A DNA stretch of 32,883 nucleotides from an uncultured Rhizobiaceae group bacterium (lineage in GTDB: Bacteria > Pseudomonadota > Alphaproteobacteria > Rhizobiales > Rhizobiaceae), in assembly GCA_938044775.1 (NCBI GenBank), contig CALIOE010000082.1, positions 1-32,883 on the forward strand, given 5' to 3'. A model generated the notes under the pieces. It was not told the DNA's origin and searched no databases. It saw nothing but the letters and a program-made list of their open reading frames with translations. Positions 1 through 8,292 of this stretch are shown in pieces. A program made the position numbers and the translations under genes. The first letter of the stretch is position 1, and every line of letters begins with the position of its first letter.

Positions 1-2
1 AT

Positions 3-827
3 CCTCCCGAAATGTATGGCTTTGTCGCTGCCACTAAAATCGATGAAACCTACATGATGCAGCTCATCGAACACATCTCGCTGGCTGCCGGGTATTCTCC
101 CATTAACGCAGACGGTTCCATCAACGAAGACACGTCAAAACTGAAGGAAGTACTGGAATTCTACAAAGTGATTGCAGACGCGTCTCCTAAAGGCGATCTG
201 TTCTGGAAACAGTCCCGCGAACTCTATCTCGGCGGCAAAGCTGCGATGATTATTTGGTCGCCATCCTTGCTTGACGAGCTTGGTGGTCTGCGTGACAGCG
301 CTCCGGTTACAATCAACGATGACCCAACAACGAAAGAGCTTGCTGAGGATACAGGTTTTGTGACCGTGTTTTCAGGACCAGGAAACCCGGATGGCGCGGC
401 CTATGCGGATGTTCGCTATCTGGGCATCACCAACGATGCAAACACCGAAGTTGCTCAGGAATTTATTCAGTTTGCGCTTTCGGAAGGCTATGGTGACTGG
501 CTTGGTATGGCGCCTGAAGGCAAATTTCCGGTTCGCAAAGGTTCCGCGGCTGGAAAGACCGACTATGAGGAAATGTGGTCCGGTTTGCCTGTTGGTGTCG
601 ATCGCAAGGAACCGCTCGGAAACATCTATCCCAAGTCGGTTATCGACGACATTGTCGCTGGCCTTTCGGTTGGTGACCGTTGGGGTGTGGCAGATGGAAA
701 ACTGGAAACAGCCTCCAAGCTTGTCAATGCGCGGGTGATGTCGCAGGTCGTTCGCCGGTTTATCGACGGAGAGATCGATCTCGACACTGCAGCCAGCGAA
801 ATCGTCGAAAAACACAAGGCGCTATAG
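3..827 (+). CDS. ABC transporter sugar/osmolyte solute-binding protein, 5'-truncated
   Basis: The reading frame is already open at base 3 (Pro-Pro-Glu before the first Met at 12), so this is the C-terminal part of a longer protein cut by the window edge. About 275 residues remain. The fragment is rich in helices and aromatic residues typical of family 1 extracellular (MalE-like) binding proteins. These features include a segment on residual N-terminal alpha/beta lobe closure, a GKAAMIIWSP stretch (the family's 'G.aAM...g.w' motif) and a C-terminal helical tail with VMSQVVRRFIDGE. The gene is followed by a stem-loop and then by two MalFG-type permeases, a glycosidase and an ATPase on the same strand, so it should be the periplasmic receptor of that importer. 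The signal peptide lies outside the window. The ligand cannot be read from the sequence; the neighbouring GH63-type enzyme suggests a glycosyl-glycerate, glycosyl-glycerol or similar small glucoside. Confidence 0.88.
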   Translation, partial: PPEMYGFVAATKIDETYMMQLIEHISLAAGYSPINADGSINEDTSKLKEVLEFYKVIADASPKGDLFWKQSRELYLGGKAAMIIWSPSLLDELGGLRDSAPVTINDDPTTKELAEDTGFVTVFSGPGNPDGAAYADVRYLGITNDANTEVAQEFIQFALSEGYGDWLGMAPEGKFPVRKGSAAGKTDYEEMWSGLPVGVDRKEPLGNIYPKSVIDDIVAGLSVGDRWGVADGKLETASKLVNARVMSQVVRRFIDGEIDLDTAASEIVEKHKAL

Positions 828-835
828 CCGCGGAC

Positions 836-869
836 CGCCAGGCGAAGTATTAATTCACTTCGCCTGGCG
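836..869 (+). promoter_or_regulatory. Intercistronic stem-loop after the solute-binding protein gene
   Basis: Arm CGCCAGGCGAAGT (836-848) and arm ACTTCGCCTGGCG (857-869) are perfect complements: 13 bp with an 8-nt loop. The stem begins 8 nt after the binding-protein stop and ends 9 nt before the permease start. No T-run follows, so it is not a normal intrinsic terminator. By analogy with malE-malF type operons, it may stabilise the upstream mRNA end or act as a processing site. The permease start has little Shine-Dalgarno besides this hairpin. Confidence 0.75.
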
Positions 870-878
870 CACATCCAG

Positions 879-2168
879 ATGACAACAGCTTCCCCACAAC
901 CACCTCGACACATGGGCGCCCTTGCGAGGCGCGAGCAGCGGCTTGCTTACACGATGCTGTTGCCAACATTTCTTGTTGTTTTCGGTGTTGTACTGATCCC
1001 TTTGCTGGCGAATTTCTGGATCAGTTTCAAGCCGGTTCAGCTCGGTGATTTGCGGGCTGCCACCATGCTTGCAAACGAGCAGCTGCGGCCACGCCCTAAA
1101 GTGGCAGGTGAATCCGTTGTTCTGCGATATCGTATCAGAAACTCTTCCCAGCAGGACCCGATCAGCGGTGTTACCATGCGTGACGCATTACCCTTCGGGC
1201 TATCGCTGAATCTCAGTGATGAACGCTGCTCGCTGAATGAGAATGAGCTTTTTTGCGATTTTGGTTCGATCGCAGCCGGTGGTCGCTTCAACCTCGAGAT
1301 TCCCGCAACAGTCGATCAAAACTATCTTGATAGTGGCGAACGGCCGCGAGACAGCAAGGCGGTTTTCACCGGTAATTCGCGTAACGTACTGACCTCGTCC
1401 GAATTCACGCTGGACAATTTCCGACGCATATTCGCATCGGATGAATTTTGGGCGGTGTTGAGAGTATCGCTGTATTACACGATCTTTGGAACGTTGGGTG
1501 CACTGGTTCTTGGCCTGTTCGCAGCACAGATCCTCAACACGGCATTTAAGGGCCGGAATGTCCTTCGTGGCCTCTTCCTTTTCCCCTATGTGGCTCCGGT
1601 AATCGCAGTGGCTTTTGCCTGGGTGTTACTTCTCGATGCAGGGCCAGGCGGAACGCTGAACGCGATGCTTATGCAAATGGGAACGATCGACGGGCCCGTA
1701 AATTTCCTCGGCCAGCGCTATATACCAATTTCGATTTTCGGATTCACCATTAACTTCCCCATGGCCCTGACGACGGTCATCGCGTTTGAGGCCTGGCGCT
1801 ATTTTCCGTTGTCCTTCCTTTTCATTCTTGCGCGCATGCAATCCATTTCTACCGATATGTATGAAGCCGCCGAGATTGATGGCGCGACGCCGCTACAGCA
1901 ATTTTGGTATCTGTCACTGCCGCAATTGCTGGGCATCTTGTCGGTGTTGTTTCTTCTGCGATTCATTTGGACCTTCAACAAATTTGACGACATTTTCCTC
2001 TTGACCGGCGGTGCGGCAGGAACACGAACATTGACCGTTGATGTCTATGAACAAGCCTTTGCGGTATCCAACCTCGGTGCGGGCGCAGCGGTGGCCGTAG
2101 TCGTTTTCTTTGTCCTGCTGTTCTTTGCGCTCATTTTCTTCAAGTTCTCACCACAGGATGACGGATAA
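879..2168 (+). CDS. ABC sugar permease, MalF type, with DUF11-like periplasmic insert
   Basis: Inner-membrane permease subunit of the importer encoded here (429 aa). TM1 is at about residues 24-46. It is followed by an extended soluble segment, about 52-175, before the core permease helices begin near 190. Within the insert, residues about 80-145 fit the DUF11/conserved-repeat beta-sandwich pattern: alternating strands with YRIRN, then a RDALPFGLSL turn, two cysteines (117 and 126) that could form a disulfide, and a GSIAAGG turn. The EAA loop (EAAEIDGATPLQQFW) that contacts the ATPase is near residue 335. The position matches the P2 loop of E. coli MalF, which contacts the binding protein, but the fold looks different. 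The stop overlaps the next start by 1 nt (TAATG). The chosen ATG lacks a clear Shine-Dalgarno; Met12 is an alternative start. Confidence 0.88.
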   Translation: MTTASPQPPRHMGALARREQRLAYTMLLPTFLVVFGVVLIPLLANFWISFKPVQLGDLRAATMLANEQLRPRPKVAGESVVLRYRIRNSSQQDPISGVTMRDALPFGLSLNLSDERCSLNENELFCDFGSIAAGGRFNLEIPATVDQNYLDSGERPRDSKAVFTGNSRNVLTSSEFTLDNFRRIFASDEFWAVLRVSLYYTIFGTLGALVLGLFAAQILNTAFKGRNVLRGLFLFPYVAPVIAVAFAWVLLLDAGPGGTLNAMLMQMGTIDGPVNFLGQRYIPISIFGFTINFPMALTTVIAFEAWRYFPLSFLFILARMQSISTDMYEAAEIDGATPLQQFWYLSLPQLLGILSVLFLLRFIWTFNKFDDIFLLTGGAAGTRTLTVDVYEQAFAVSNLGAGAAVAVVVFFVLLFFALIFFKFSPQDDG

Positions 2169-3400
2169 TGAGGATGGGAACCGTCACAATTGCATCCATA
2201 GTGATCGGCGCGATCTGGGGTGCCATTTGGATGGTCGTCGTTGGTATCCTTTTGATGCTCGTGACAGGTATTACCACTTCACCACCAGTTGCCATCGCGG
2301 CCGTTGCAGGAGCCCTTGCCGGGGGTACGTGCTTGTTTGTTGAACCAGAGAAACGCAGAAAGCAGCGCCTGATACCGCTGCTGGCATTGGTCGCGGCCGC
2401 ACTGATTTTGACCCTGTCGGGGCTGGCTCCCTTCGGCGCAAGTCTTTCCGGCAATGTTGTTCAGCAATTGATTGCACTGATCGTACTTGCCGCCATTCTC
2501 GCGTCGTCCATTTACTTCTGCATGGACGGCTTTGCCGCAGGAGCTGCCAGGCGGTACCGACTGGAGCTATTGCTGATACGCGTATTGAAGGGCCTCGCAT
2601 TTGTCGTATTTACGGTCGTGGTGGTATTGCCATTCTACGTAATGGTTATGACAAGTTTGAAGAGTCAGCAGAGCCTTCTGTCCAATCCCCTGGATTTCTC
2701 GATAAACGTCAGTCAGGGCTTCGAAAGCCTATTCCGTTCGTATTTCGAGCTCTTCACCCAGTATCACTTCGGTACGTTTTTGCTCAATTCGGCAATCGTA
2801 TCTGTAATTACAGTCTTCATTACTTTGTTCTTTGCAGTACCAGGCGCCTATGCAGTTGCCCGGTTGCGCTTCCCCGGTCAGGCGTTTTTGTCGCGCTCTA
2901 TCCTTCTGATTTACATGGTACCGGCTATCGTCCTGGTCATTCCGCTATACGCGGTTTTTTCGCAGGCCGGATTGCGCAATTCGTTAACAGGCCTGCTGAT
3001 TGTCTATCCCGCAACCACTATCCCGGTTGCGCTCTATATGTTGCAGGGATATTTTCGCGGACTGCCAGCGGAGCTGGAAGAGGCGGGATTGATGGACGGG
3101 CTTTCCCGTGTCGGAGTGATTGCAAAAATCACCATGCCATTGTCTCTGCCCGCGCTGGCGTCGGTCGCACTCTACGTCTTCATGATTGCCTGGAACGAGT
3201 TTCTCTTTGCTTTTATGTTCCTTGATGATCTGGACATGTTCACCCTGTCGCGCGGGGTGGTCTCGCTCAATTCGTCAGAAGTGCCACGCCAGCACTTGAT
3301 GGCAGGCGCCGTTATCGCAACTGTTCCCGTACTGGCGATCTTCCTTTGGTTTGAAAAATTCCTCGTTGCCGGACTAACGGCAGGCAGTGTGAAAGGCTGA
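2168..3400 (+). CDS. ABC sugar permease, MalG type, with N-terminal four-helix extension
   Basis: Second permease subunit (410 aa, against about 280 for a usual MalG). Residues 1 to about 130 form four predicted hydrophobic helices (about 5-33, 41-58, 68-90 and 97-119) that do not belong to the transporter core. The ordinary MalG-like part follows, with first helix about 137-160. The EAA loop EEAGLMDGLSRVGV and a C-terminal FLVAGLTAGSVKG tail are typical of the family. The extension may be a membrane anchor or regulatory module, or may pair with the DUF11-bearing partner. The start codon overlaps the preceding stop by one base, implying translational coupling; AGGA about 10 nt upstream could serve as ribosome-binding site. 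Confidence 0.88.
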   Translation: MRMGTVTIASIVIGAIWGAIWMVVVGILLMLVTGITTSPPVAIAAVAGALAGGTCLFVEPEKRRKQRLIPLLALVAAALILTLSGLAPFGASLSGNVVQQLIALIVLAAILASSIYFCMDGFAAGAARRYRLELLLIRVLKGLAFVVFTVVVVLPFYVMVMTSLKSQQSLLSNPLDFSINVSQGFESLFRSYFELFTQYHFGTFLLNSAIVSVITVFITLFFAVPGAYAVARLRFPGQAFLSRSILLIYMVPAIVLVIPLYAVFSQAGLRNSLTGLLIVYPATTIPVALYMLQGYFRGLPAELEEAGLMDGLSRVGVIAKITMPLSLPALASVALYVFMIAWNEFLFAFMFLDDLDMFTLSRGVVSLNSSEVPRQHLMAGAVIATVPVLAIFLWFEKFLVAGLTAGSVKG

Positions 3401-3403
3401 CTC

Positions 3404-4699
3404 ATGTCTGTTGATCTCGACCAACAAGCAATCAACATCCTTCAACAGAACGATCGAGGTGGCTTCACGATCCCAACTGCTCGCCTCTATCCGTATCAAT
3501 GGAACTGGGACTCGGCGTTCGTCGCGTTGGGTTTCGCGACCTTCGACACGGATCGTGCCTGGTGTGAATTGGAGCTGCTGCTCGAAGGGCAGTGGAAGAA
3601 TGGCATGATCCCGCACATCCTGTTCCGCCAAAACGACCCTGACTATTTTCCTGGTCCTTCCGTCTGGCAAACGCCGACGACCGAAGGCGGTGGTGGAATA
3701 ATGCCATCGGGTGGAATTTCCCAACCCCCGGTTCTGGCCTCAATCGTACGCACGCTGCTGCAAAAGACAGGGGATCGGAAGCGCACGGCACAATTCATCG
3801 ACCCTTTGATGCGCTGGCACCGATGGTTTCACGAATGCAGGACGCCAAACGGGCTGGACACGATTGCCACCGTCCATCCCTGGGAATCAGGCCGGGACAA
3901 TTGCCCCGATTGGGAGATAGGGCTCTCGAATATGAGCATCGACCCTGATATCGAGCCCTATGAGCGTATGGACACACTGCACAGCAGTGCGTTGCAAAGG
4001 CCTAGCAAAGAGCAATACGACAAATATTTGACAATCATAAAGTTTGGCCGTGATCACGGATGGGACCAGAAAGTGCTGACTCAGCGCGGTCCGTTCCTCG
4101 TTGCAGATCCAGGCCTGCACTTCATCTTATTGAGAGCGGATCGCGACCTTTTGACAATTGTCAAAGAATTTGGGCGCAACGATTATGTTGCAGAGGTTGA
4201 AGCATGGATTGCCAAGGGTGTTTCGGGAACGGATTTTTTCTGGAACGCAGCAATCAGGTCCTTCTGCGCCCGTGACGTCAGAACTGGCAGATTTTCCGAC
4301 GGGTTTTCGAGTGCAAGCGCGTTGTGTTTCTACGCCGATACGGGAACCGACGAGCAACGGGCGGGCACGCTCGACAACATACGTCGAATTCAATCCAAGG
4401 TTCAGTTCATGCTGCCGAGTTGGGATCCTGATCACCCGATGTTTGAAAAGCAGCGCTATTGGTGCGGACCGCTCTGGCCGCAAATGAACTACATCGTTTC
4501 AGCGGGTCTGGCAGAACAGGGAGAACAAGAACTTGCAGAGAAGATTCGCCGGGATCTTGGAACAGTGATTGAACAATCCGGCTTCTTCGAATGTTTCGAT
4601 CCCATCACCGGAGATGGTTGCCTCGGCACTGAGTTCTCATGGACCGCCGCCATATGGCTGGCTTCCGTTTCTCCTCATCATCGTGCTGTGGCCGCTTAG
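3404..4699 (+). CDS. GH63-type glycoside hydrolase, mannosylglycerate/glucosylglycerate hydrolase-like
   Basis: A 431-residue (alpha/alpha)6-barrel type hydrolase without signal peptide, hence cytoplasmic. Family hallmarks are YQWNWDSAF near the N terminus (about 31-39), GMIPHILF, SGGISQPP, HPWESGRDN and GTEFSWTAA near the C terminus. In the GH63 MgH/GgH group (Thermus mannosylglycerate hydrolase, mycobacterial glucosylglycerate hydrolase) the catalytic pair is an Asp near 167-182 and a Glu near 411-419. Here Asp165 in ESGRDN and Glu410 in GTEFSW sit at matching positions, so an active inverting enzyme is likely. The length also matches that group (about 420-450 aa). It lies between the permease and ATPase genes, so it probably hydrolyses the imported compound. 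Specificity among mannosylglycerate, glucosylglycerate, glucosylglycerol or another alpha-glucoside cannot be decided from sequence alone. Confidence 0.85.
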   Translation: MSVDLDQQAINILQQNDRGGFTIPTARLYPYQWNWDSAFVALGFATFDTDRAWCELELLLEGQWKNGMIPHILFRQNDPDYFPGPSVWQTPTTEGGGGIMPSGGISQPPVLASIVRTLLQKTGDRKRTAQFIDPLMRWHRWFHECRTPNGLDTIATVHPWESGRDNCPDWEIGLSNMSIDPDIEPYERMDTLHSSALQRPSKEQYDKYLTIIKFGRDHGWDQKVLTQRGPFLVADPGLHFILLRADRDLLTIVKEFGRNDYVAEVEAWIAKGVSGTDFFWNAAIRSFCARDVRTGRFSDGFSSASALCFYADTGTDEQRAGTLDNIRRIQSKVQFMLPSWDPDHPMFEKQRYWCGPLWPQMNYIVSAGLAEQGEQELAEKIRRDLGTVIEQSGFFECFDPITGDGCLGTEFSWTAAIWLASVSPHHRAVAA

Positions 4700-4710
4700 G
4701 AGTGTAGTCT

Positions 4711-5766
4711 ATGGGTTCCGTGCAGTTACAGGCAGTCGAAAAGTGGTATGGCGAGGCCCAAATCATTAAAGGCATTGATCTCGAAATCAATGAAGGTGAG
4801 TTTGTCATTTTTGTCGGACCATCGGGTTGCGGCAAATCAACATTGCTTCGGATGATCGCCGGCCTGGAGGAAACAAGCCGAGGCAAGATATTCCTGGACG
4901 GTAAAGACGTTACGGATCGGATTCCCTCTGAGCGCGGCCTGTCGATGGTCTTTCAATCCTATGCGCTCTATCCGCATATGAGTGTCCGTGAAAATGTTGG
5001 ATTTGGGTTGAAAACGGCGGGCAAAACAAAAGCAGAAATTGACCGCAAAGTCGCCCATGCGGCCGATATCCTGGAACTCAATGCCTACCTTGATCGCCGA
5101 CCGAAAGCGCTCTCCGGCGGTCAGCGTCAGCGAGTCGCACTCGGGCGGGCCATTGTTCGGGAACCGGAGGGGTTTCTGTTTGACGAACCCTTGTCGAACC
5201 TAGACGCCGCATTGCGGGTGCAAATGCGTTTCGAGATTGCCAAACTGCATGACCGGCTGAAGACCACAATGATCTACGTCACCCATGATCAGGTTGAAGC
5301 CATGACCCTGGCTGACAAGATCGTGGTTTTGAAGGATGGTCTGATCATGCAAGTCGGAGCGCCGCGGCAGCTTTATGAAAAACCAGACAATTTGTTTGTC
5401 GCTCAGTTCATTGGCAGCCCCAAGATGAACATCCTGCCCTGCAGCGGTGACAGAGGTTCTTACAAATTACAGGGTCACAGTGGCGGGAAACACAAACTCA
5501 ACGGCGATGAGCGGAGTATCCGGCATCTGGGCATTCGACCAGAGCACATCTCCCTTGGAAAGAAAGCCGGCTCTCAATGCTCTGGTATTGTCGAAGTTGT
5601 AGAGTATCTGGGATCGGATACATTCCTGTACATTGAGTCGGCAGATCTGGGAATGATAACTGTCCGTTCCGGCGATGTGGGCAAGGAGTTGAAGGGCAAA
5701 GTGGTTCATCTTCATTTCGAAGATGACAAACTGCACTTCTTTGACGATAGCGCACGCATCGGGTGA
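4711..5766 (+). CDS. ABC transporter ATP-binding protein, MalK/UgpC family
   Basis: ATPase subunit (351 aa) that powers the importer encoded upstream. Visible elements are Walker [10 protein letters not shown] (36-44), Q-loop Gln82, signature LSGGQ (134-138), Walker B FLFDEP (155-160) and switch His192. A C-terminal regulatory (TOBE/OB) domain spans about 235-351. The usual MalK coupling helix segment [12 protein letters not shown] is present. It is the last gene of the four-gene unit plus glycosidase; AGGAG about 10 nt before the ATG is its ribosome-binding site. It is clearly related to the second ATPase of the window (20072-21160) but not a duplicate, since the C-terminal domains differ strongly. 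Confidence 0.93.
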   Translation: MGSVQLQAVEKWYGEAQIIKGIDLEINEGEFVIFVGPSGCGKSTLLRMIAGLEETSRGKIFLDGKDVTDRIPSERGLSMVFQSYALYPHMSVRENVGFGLKTAGKTKAEIDRKVAHAADILELNAYLDRRPKALSGGQRQRVALGRAIVREPEGFLFDEPLSNLDAALRVQMRFEIAKLHDRLKTTMIYVTHDQVEAMTLADKIVVLKDGLIMQVGAPRQLYEKPDNLFVAQFIGSPKMNILPCSGDRGSYKLQGHSGGKHKLNGDERSIRHLGIRPEHISLGKKAGSQCSGIVEVVEYLGSDTFLYIESADLGMITVRSGDVGKELKGKVVHLHFEDDKLHFFDDSARIG

Positions 5767-5841
5767 TCTGACCTTCGCTTACTATTGGGATTGTACTGCG
5801 GCACTATGCGGCGTCAAATGACGATGGAACTTTCGTGGACT

Positions 5842-5881
5842 GCACCCGCCAAGTCTCGAACTTTTGGCATGCGACGGGTGC
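5842..5881 (+). terminator. Possible terminator-like inverted repeat after the ATPase gene
   Basis: GCACCCG (5842-5848) and CGGGTGC (5875-5881) are perfect complements with a 26-nt interior. CCAA (5849-5852) and TTGG (near 5864-5867) can extend the helix after a bulge. It lies about 75 nt after the operon end and no clear T-tract follows, so it is a weak candidate. The rest of 5767-5946 shows no gene. Confidence 0.25.
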
Positions 5882-5946
5882 GGCTGCTTGCCACGAATAA
5901 TGGCCTGAAGCCGCGGACGAACTCTCCCTGCGGCTGCGATGCCGTT

Positions 5947-6411
5947 CTATTTTGCGGAGCCGGTATGAACGTTGTGATCCAGTGCCCCTATCGCCTGTGT
6001 GATGCACTTTCTCTCAGCCAACAAGTAGTTGAACTGACAATCGCAGCCCGCAATCGGTGTTGGATAATTGGCGATTTCGCCACACAGTAAATTCCGAGCC
6101 ATTGTCAGCTCCACCCGAGCCAGTGTCCGGCATTCCTGGAACGTTGTCCTATCGGTGTCATCGATGAGCGATTTGGCTCCTGGATCTGATTGAGGTTTCG
6201 GCATGTCGATCCCATGTTCTTCAAAAATGATCTGCGCACGGTGAGAAATTCCGGTGTTGTTCAACTGATTGACCGACCACGAATCCGCATTTCCCGATCC
6301 GATTCTTCGACCGGCTGATATCGCCGCTCCCAAATCTCTTATCGGTTGAAGAACACGGACGCTGAGCCCTTTGACAAGCGGAGCACGCAGCAGGTTTTTG
6401 ACTGGATTCAT
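5947..6411 (-). CDS. Hypothetical protein, unrecognised (154 aa)
   Basis: I do not recognise the family. The frame is open for 154 codons and its third-position composition resembles the neighbouring genes. The C-terminal half looks like a folded helical protein, with TLARVELTMARNLLCGEI, then a YPTPIAGCDCQFNYLLAER stretch and a final helix, and four cysteines in all. It has no signal peptide or membrane segment. It starts about 100 nt from the divergent LysR-type gene (6516), an arrangement common between a LysR regulator and a target, but the protein has no obvious enzyme motif. Only a weak purine-rich element precedes the ATG. The opposite-strand open frame at 5785-6090 is rich in Cys/Arg/Met and is less credible. 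Confidence 0.55.
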   Translation of the reverse strand: MNPVKNLLRAPLVKGLSVRVLQPIRDLGAAISAGRRIGSGNADSWSVNQLNNTGISHRAQIIFEEHGIDMPKPQSDPGAKSLIDDTDRTTFQECRTLARVELTMARNLLCGEIANYPTPIAGCDCQFNYLLAERKCITQAIGALDHNVHTGSAK

Positions 6412-6473
6412 TGTATTGGGTCTTCGGCGTGTTTTCTGACACGCCCACTATGGACGGTATTTGTCATCTAAAC

Positions 6474-6491
6474 TATCATATGAATTTGATA
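6474..6491. promoter_or_regulatory. Dyad in the LysR divergent promoter region
   Basis: TATCA (6474-6478), an 8-nt spacer and TGATA (6487-6491) form a perfect 5-bp inverted repeat 25 nt before the LysR-type start. LysR-type regulators usually bind dyads of this size (T-N11-A) near their own promoters, but the spacing here is not canonical. AT-rich sequence surrounds it, so chance is possible. Confidence 0.3.
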
Positions 6492-6515
6492 AAAAGCATA
6501 TCGAGAAAATATGGC

Positions 6516-7448
6516 ATGGAATTGAGACATTTGCGCTATTTTCGAGCTGTTGCAGAAGAAGAGCACATTACCCGTGCTGCGGAACGGCTCGAGATGCAGC
6601 AACCACCGCTGAGTCAACAAATTAAGGCTCTTGAGATCGAACTGGATGTGAAACTGTTCGATCGTCTTCCGCGGGGTGTTGCTCTCACCGAGGCGGGCAA
6701 GCACTTCTTTGACGATGCCTGCAATATTCTTGACAGGTTGGAAGAAGCGAAGGCACGCGCCCGCCGTGTCGCCCGTGGTGAGGAGGGCAATATCGCAATA
6801 GGCTTTACCAGTTCGGTGATATTTCATCCGGCGACCAGGAATGTCATCCAGGCGTATCGGTCCCGATCTCCCGGTCTTACACTTTCTCTCGAAGAGGACG
6901 GTTCCACGGAACTGATCAACAGTATCCACGAAAACAGACTTGACGTCGCCTTTGTTCGAACCGGAGCCACTCATACGCCGGATGTCAAAATATACCCGTT
7001 GCTTGAAGAGCCCATGCGCCTTGCTCTACCTGCCGGACACCCTTTGGCGTCCATGGATGATCGTCTGATCGATTTGTCGGACCTGGCCGAACTGCCTCTC
7101 GTGCTGTATCGCCGATCCTCCGGGCCCGGATTATATGATCGTATTATTTCAGCGTTTGGCCGGCGTGGCGTTACGCCAAACATCATCCAGGAAGCGCCCA
7201 GAATTGGCTCTGCATTGAACCTGGTGGCGGTAGGACTGGGCGCATGTTTTGTGCCTGAGTCTTTATGCGTTACGCATCCTGAGGGCGTGCATTATCGGGC
7301 AATTGAAGCCAGTTCCTCTCTCCGGGCTCCTATCATGCTGGCTTGCAGAAAGTCTGAGTCGTCAAAAGGTGTAAAATCCTTCGTTCAGTTTGCACGACAG
7401 ATCATGACCGGCTGGAAAGTGCAGTCGGGCGTCGACTATCTTGGCTGA
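6516..7448 (+). CDS. LysR-family transcriptional regulator
   Basis: DNA-binding regulator of 310 aa, the usual LTTR length. The N-terminal winged helix-turn-helix is evident in MELRHLRYF, HITRAAERLEMQQPPLSQQIKALE and DVKLFDRLPRGVALTEAG (residues 1-65). A linker helix and a periplasmic-binding-like effector domain (about 90-300) follow; the wording of these motifs is close to the BenM/CatM-like subgroup. I chose ATG 6516 because it gives the canonical MELRHLRYF start; ATG 6480 and 6411 would add 12 or 35 residues that do not match the family. It lies between the unknown minus-strand gene and the TauE/SafE permease (72 nt downstream). It may control either; the inducer is unknown. Confidence 0.9.
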   Translation: MELRHLRYFRAVAEEEHITRAAERLEMQQPPLSQQIKALEIELDVKLFDRLPRGVALTEAGKHFFDDACNILDRLEEAKARARRVARGEEGNIAIGFTSSVIFHPATRNVIQAYRSRSPGLTLSLEEDGSTELINSIHENRLDVAFVRTGATHTPDVKIYPLLEEPMRLALPAGHPLASMDDRLIDLSDLAELPLVLYRRSSGPGLYDRIISAFGRRGVTPNIIQEAPRIGSALNLVAVGLGACFVPESLCVTHPEGVHYRAIEASSSLRAPIMLACRKSESSKGVKSFVQFARQIMTGWKVQSGVDYLG

Positions 7449-7520
7449 CACAAATGCCTGCTTGTCGAGCCATCACCCATTTGTCATTGTACCCTCCCGT
7501 CAAAAAGAGTTCAAAGTCGC

Positions 7521-8270
7521 GTGCTGTTGTTCGACAATCTGAGCGTTTCCGTTCTGATCGTGATTACAATCGCTGCTTTGTTGACATCATCGATTCACGG
7601 TGCAACCGGCGTTGCAGGTGGGTTTCTGATGACTGCCGTTCTGGCGTCTATCATTGGTGTCAAACCGGTTGTCCCCATTATGAGTGTCGCACTTCTGATC
7701 AGCCATTCCTCAAGAGCGCTGCTGAACATAAAGGATTTTGACAGAGCAGCTTTTTTTGCTGTCGTCGTGCCTGCCGTACCCTTCATTGTCGCCGCTGCGT
7801 TGCTCTACGGCCGAATGTCTTCGTCCCTGGTGGCCGTTCTCCTGGGAGCGCTGGTGCTCTTGTCGATTCCGTTGCGCCGATGGGCAAGATCCAGGAAAAT
7901 CAAAGCGAGCAGAGGAACACTGAGTGGGGCAGGTGCCGTTTACGGCTTTCTGTCCGGTATCTCGGTCGGTCCCGGCATGCTGTTGATACCTTTCATGCTC
8001 GGATACGGACTGGCGAAAGAGGCATTTGTCGCAACGCTCGCAGCGATCGCGCTCGTCACAAATATTACCCGCCTCAGCGTGTTTGGTTCGACCGATCTCC
8101 TGGACACTCGTTACCTGATTCTGGGCATCGTGATCGGTTTGTTGACAATACCCGGCAACTGGATTGGCAGGACGGTATTGCGTAAGATGACAAATCAGAA
8201 CCACACTTTGATTGTCGACATACTGACAGTCATCGGTGCGCTGAACTTTTTCTGGCTGGCGCTTCGCTGA
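7521..8270 (+). CDS. TauE/SafE-family membrane exporter
   Basis: Polytopic membrane protein of 249 aa with about eight hydrophobic segments. The two TauE/SafE half-repeats are visible: an N-terminal HGATGVAGGFLMTAVL segment and, after a basic cytoplasmic loop (RRWARSRKIK), a second GFLSGISVGPGMLLIPFML segment. Members move sulfite, sulfoacetate or other organic anions; the substrate here is not readable. The start is a GTG at 7521, with AAGAG about 11 nt upstream. It sits downstream of the LysR regulator and 22 nt before the small gene at 8293, so the three may be cotranscribed. Its closeness to the tricarboxylate locus raises an organic-anion export role as an alternative to sulfur compounds. 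Confidence 0.88.
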   Translation: MLLFDNLSVSVLIVITIAALLTSSIHGATGVAGGFLMTAVLASIIGVKPVVPIMSVALLISHSSRALLNIKDFDRAAFFAVVVPAVPFIVAAALLYGRMSSSLVAVLLGALVLLSIPLRRWARSRKIKASRGTLSGAGAVYGFLSGISVGPGMLLIPFMLGYGLAKEAFVATLAAIALVTNITRLSVFGSTDLLDTRYLILGIVIGLLTIPGNWIGRTVLRKMTNQNHTLIVDILTVIGALNFFWLALR

Positions 8271-8292
8271 CGAACCCGCAGGAGGTCTCACC

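Noticed and set aside
372-815. Minus-strand frame of 147 codons opposite the first binding protein
   Set aside because: Antisense to a clear solute-binding protein with no recognisable domain.
836-869. Stem-loop as intrinsic terminator
   Set aside because: No T-tract follows this hairpin or its two counterparts, and cotranscription of the permease genes is expected.
6411-6515. N-terminal extension of the LysR regulator
   Set aside because: The added 35 residues do not resemble the family and overlap the divergent promoter; MELRHLRYF at 6516 is canonical.
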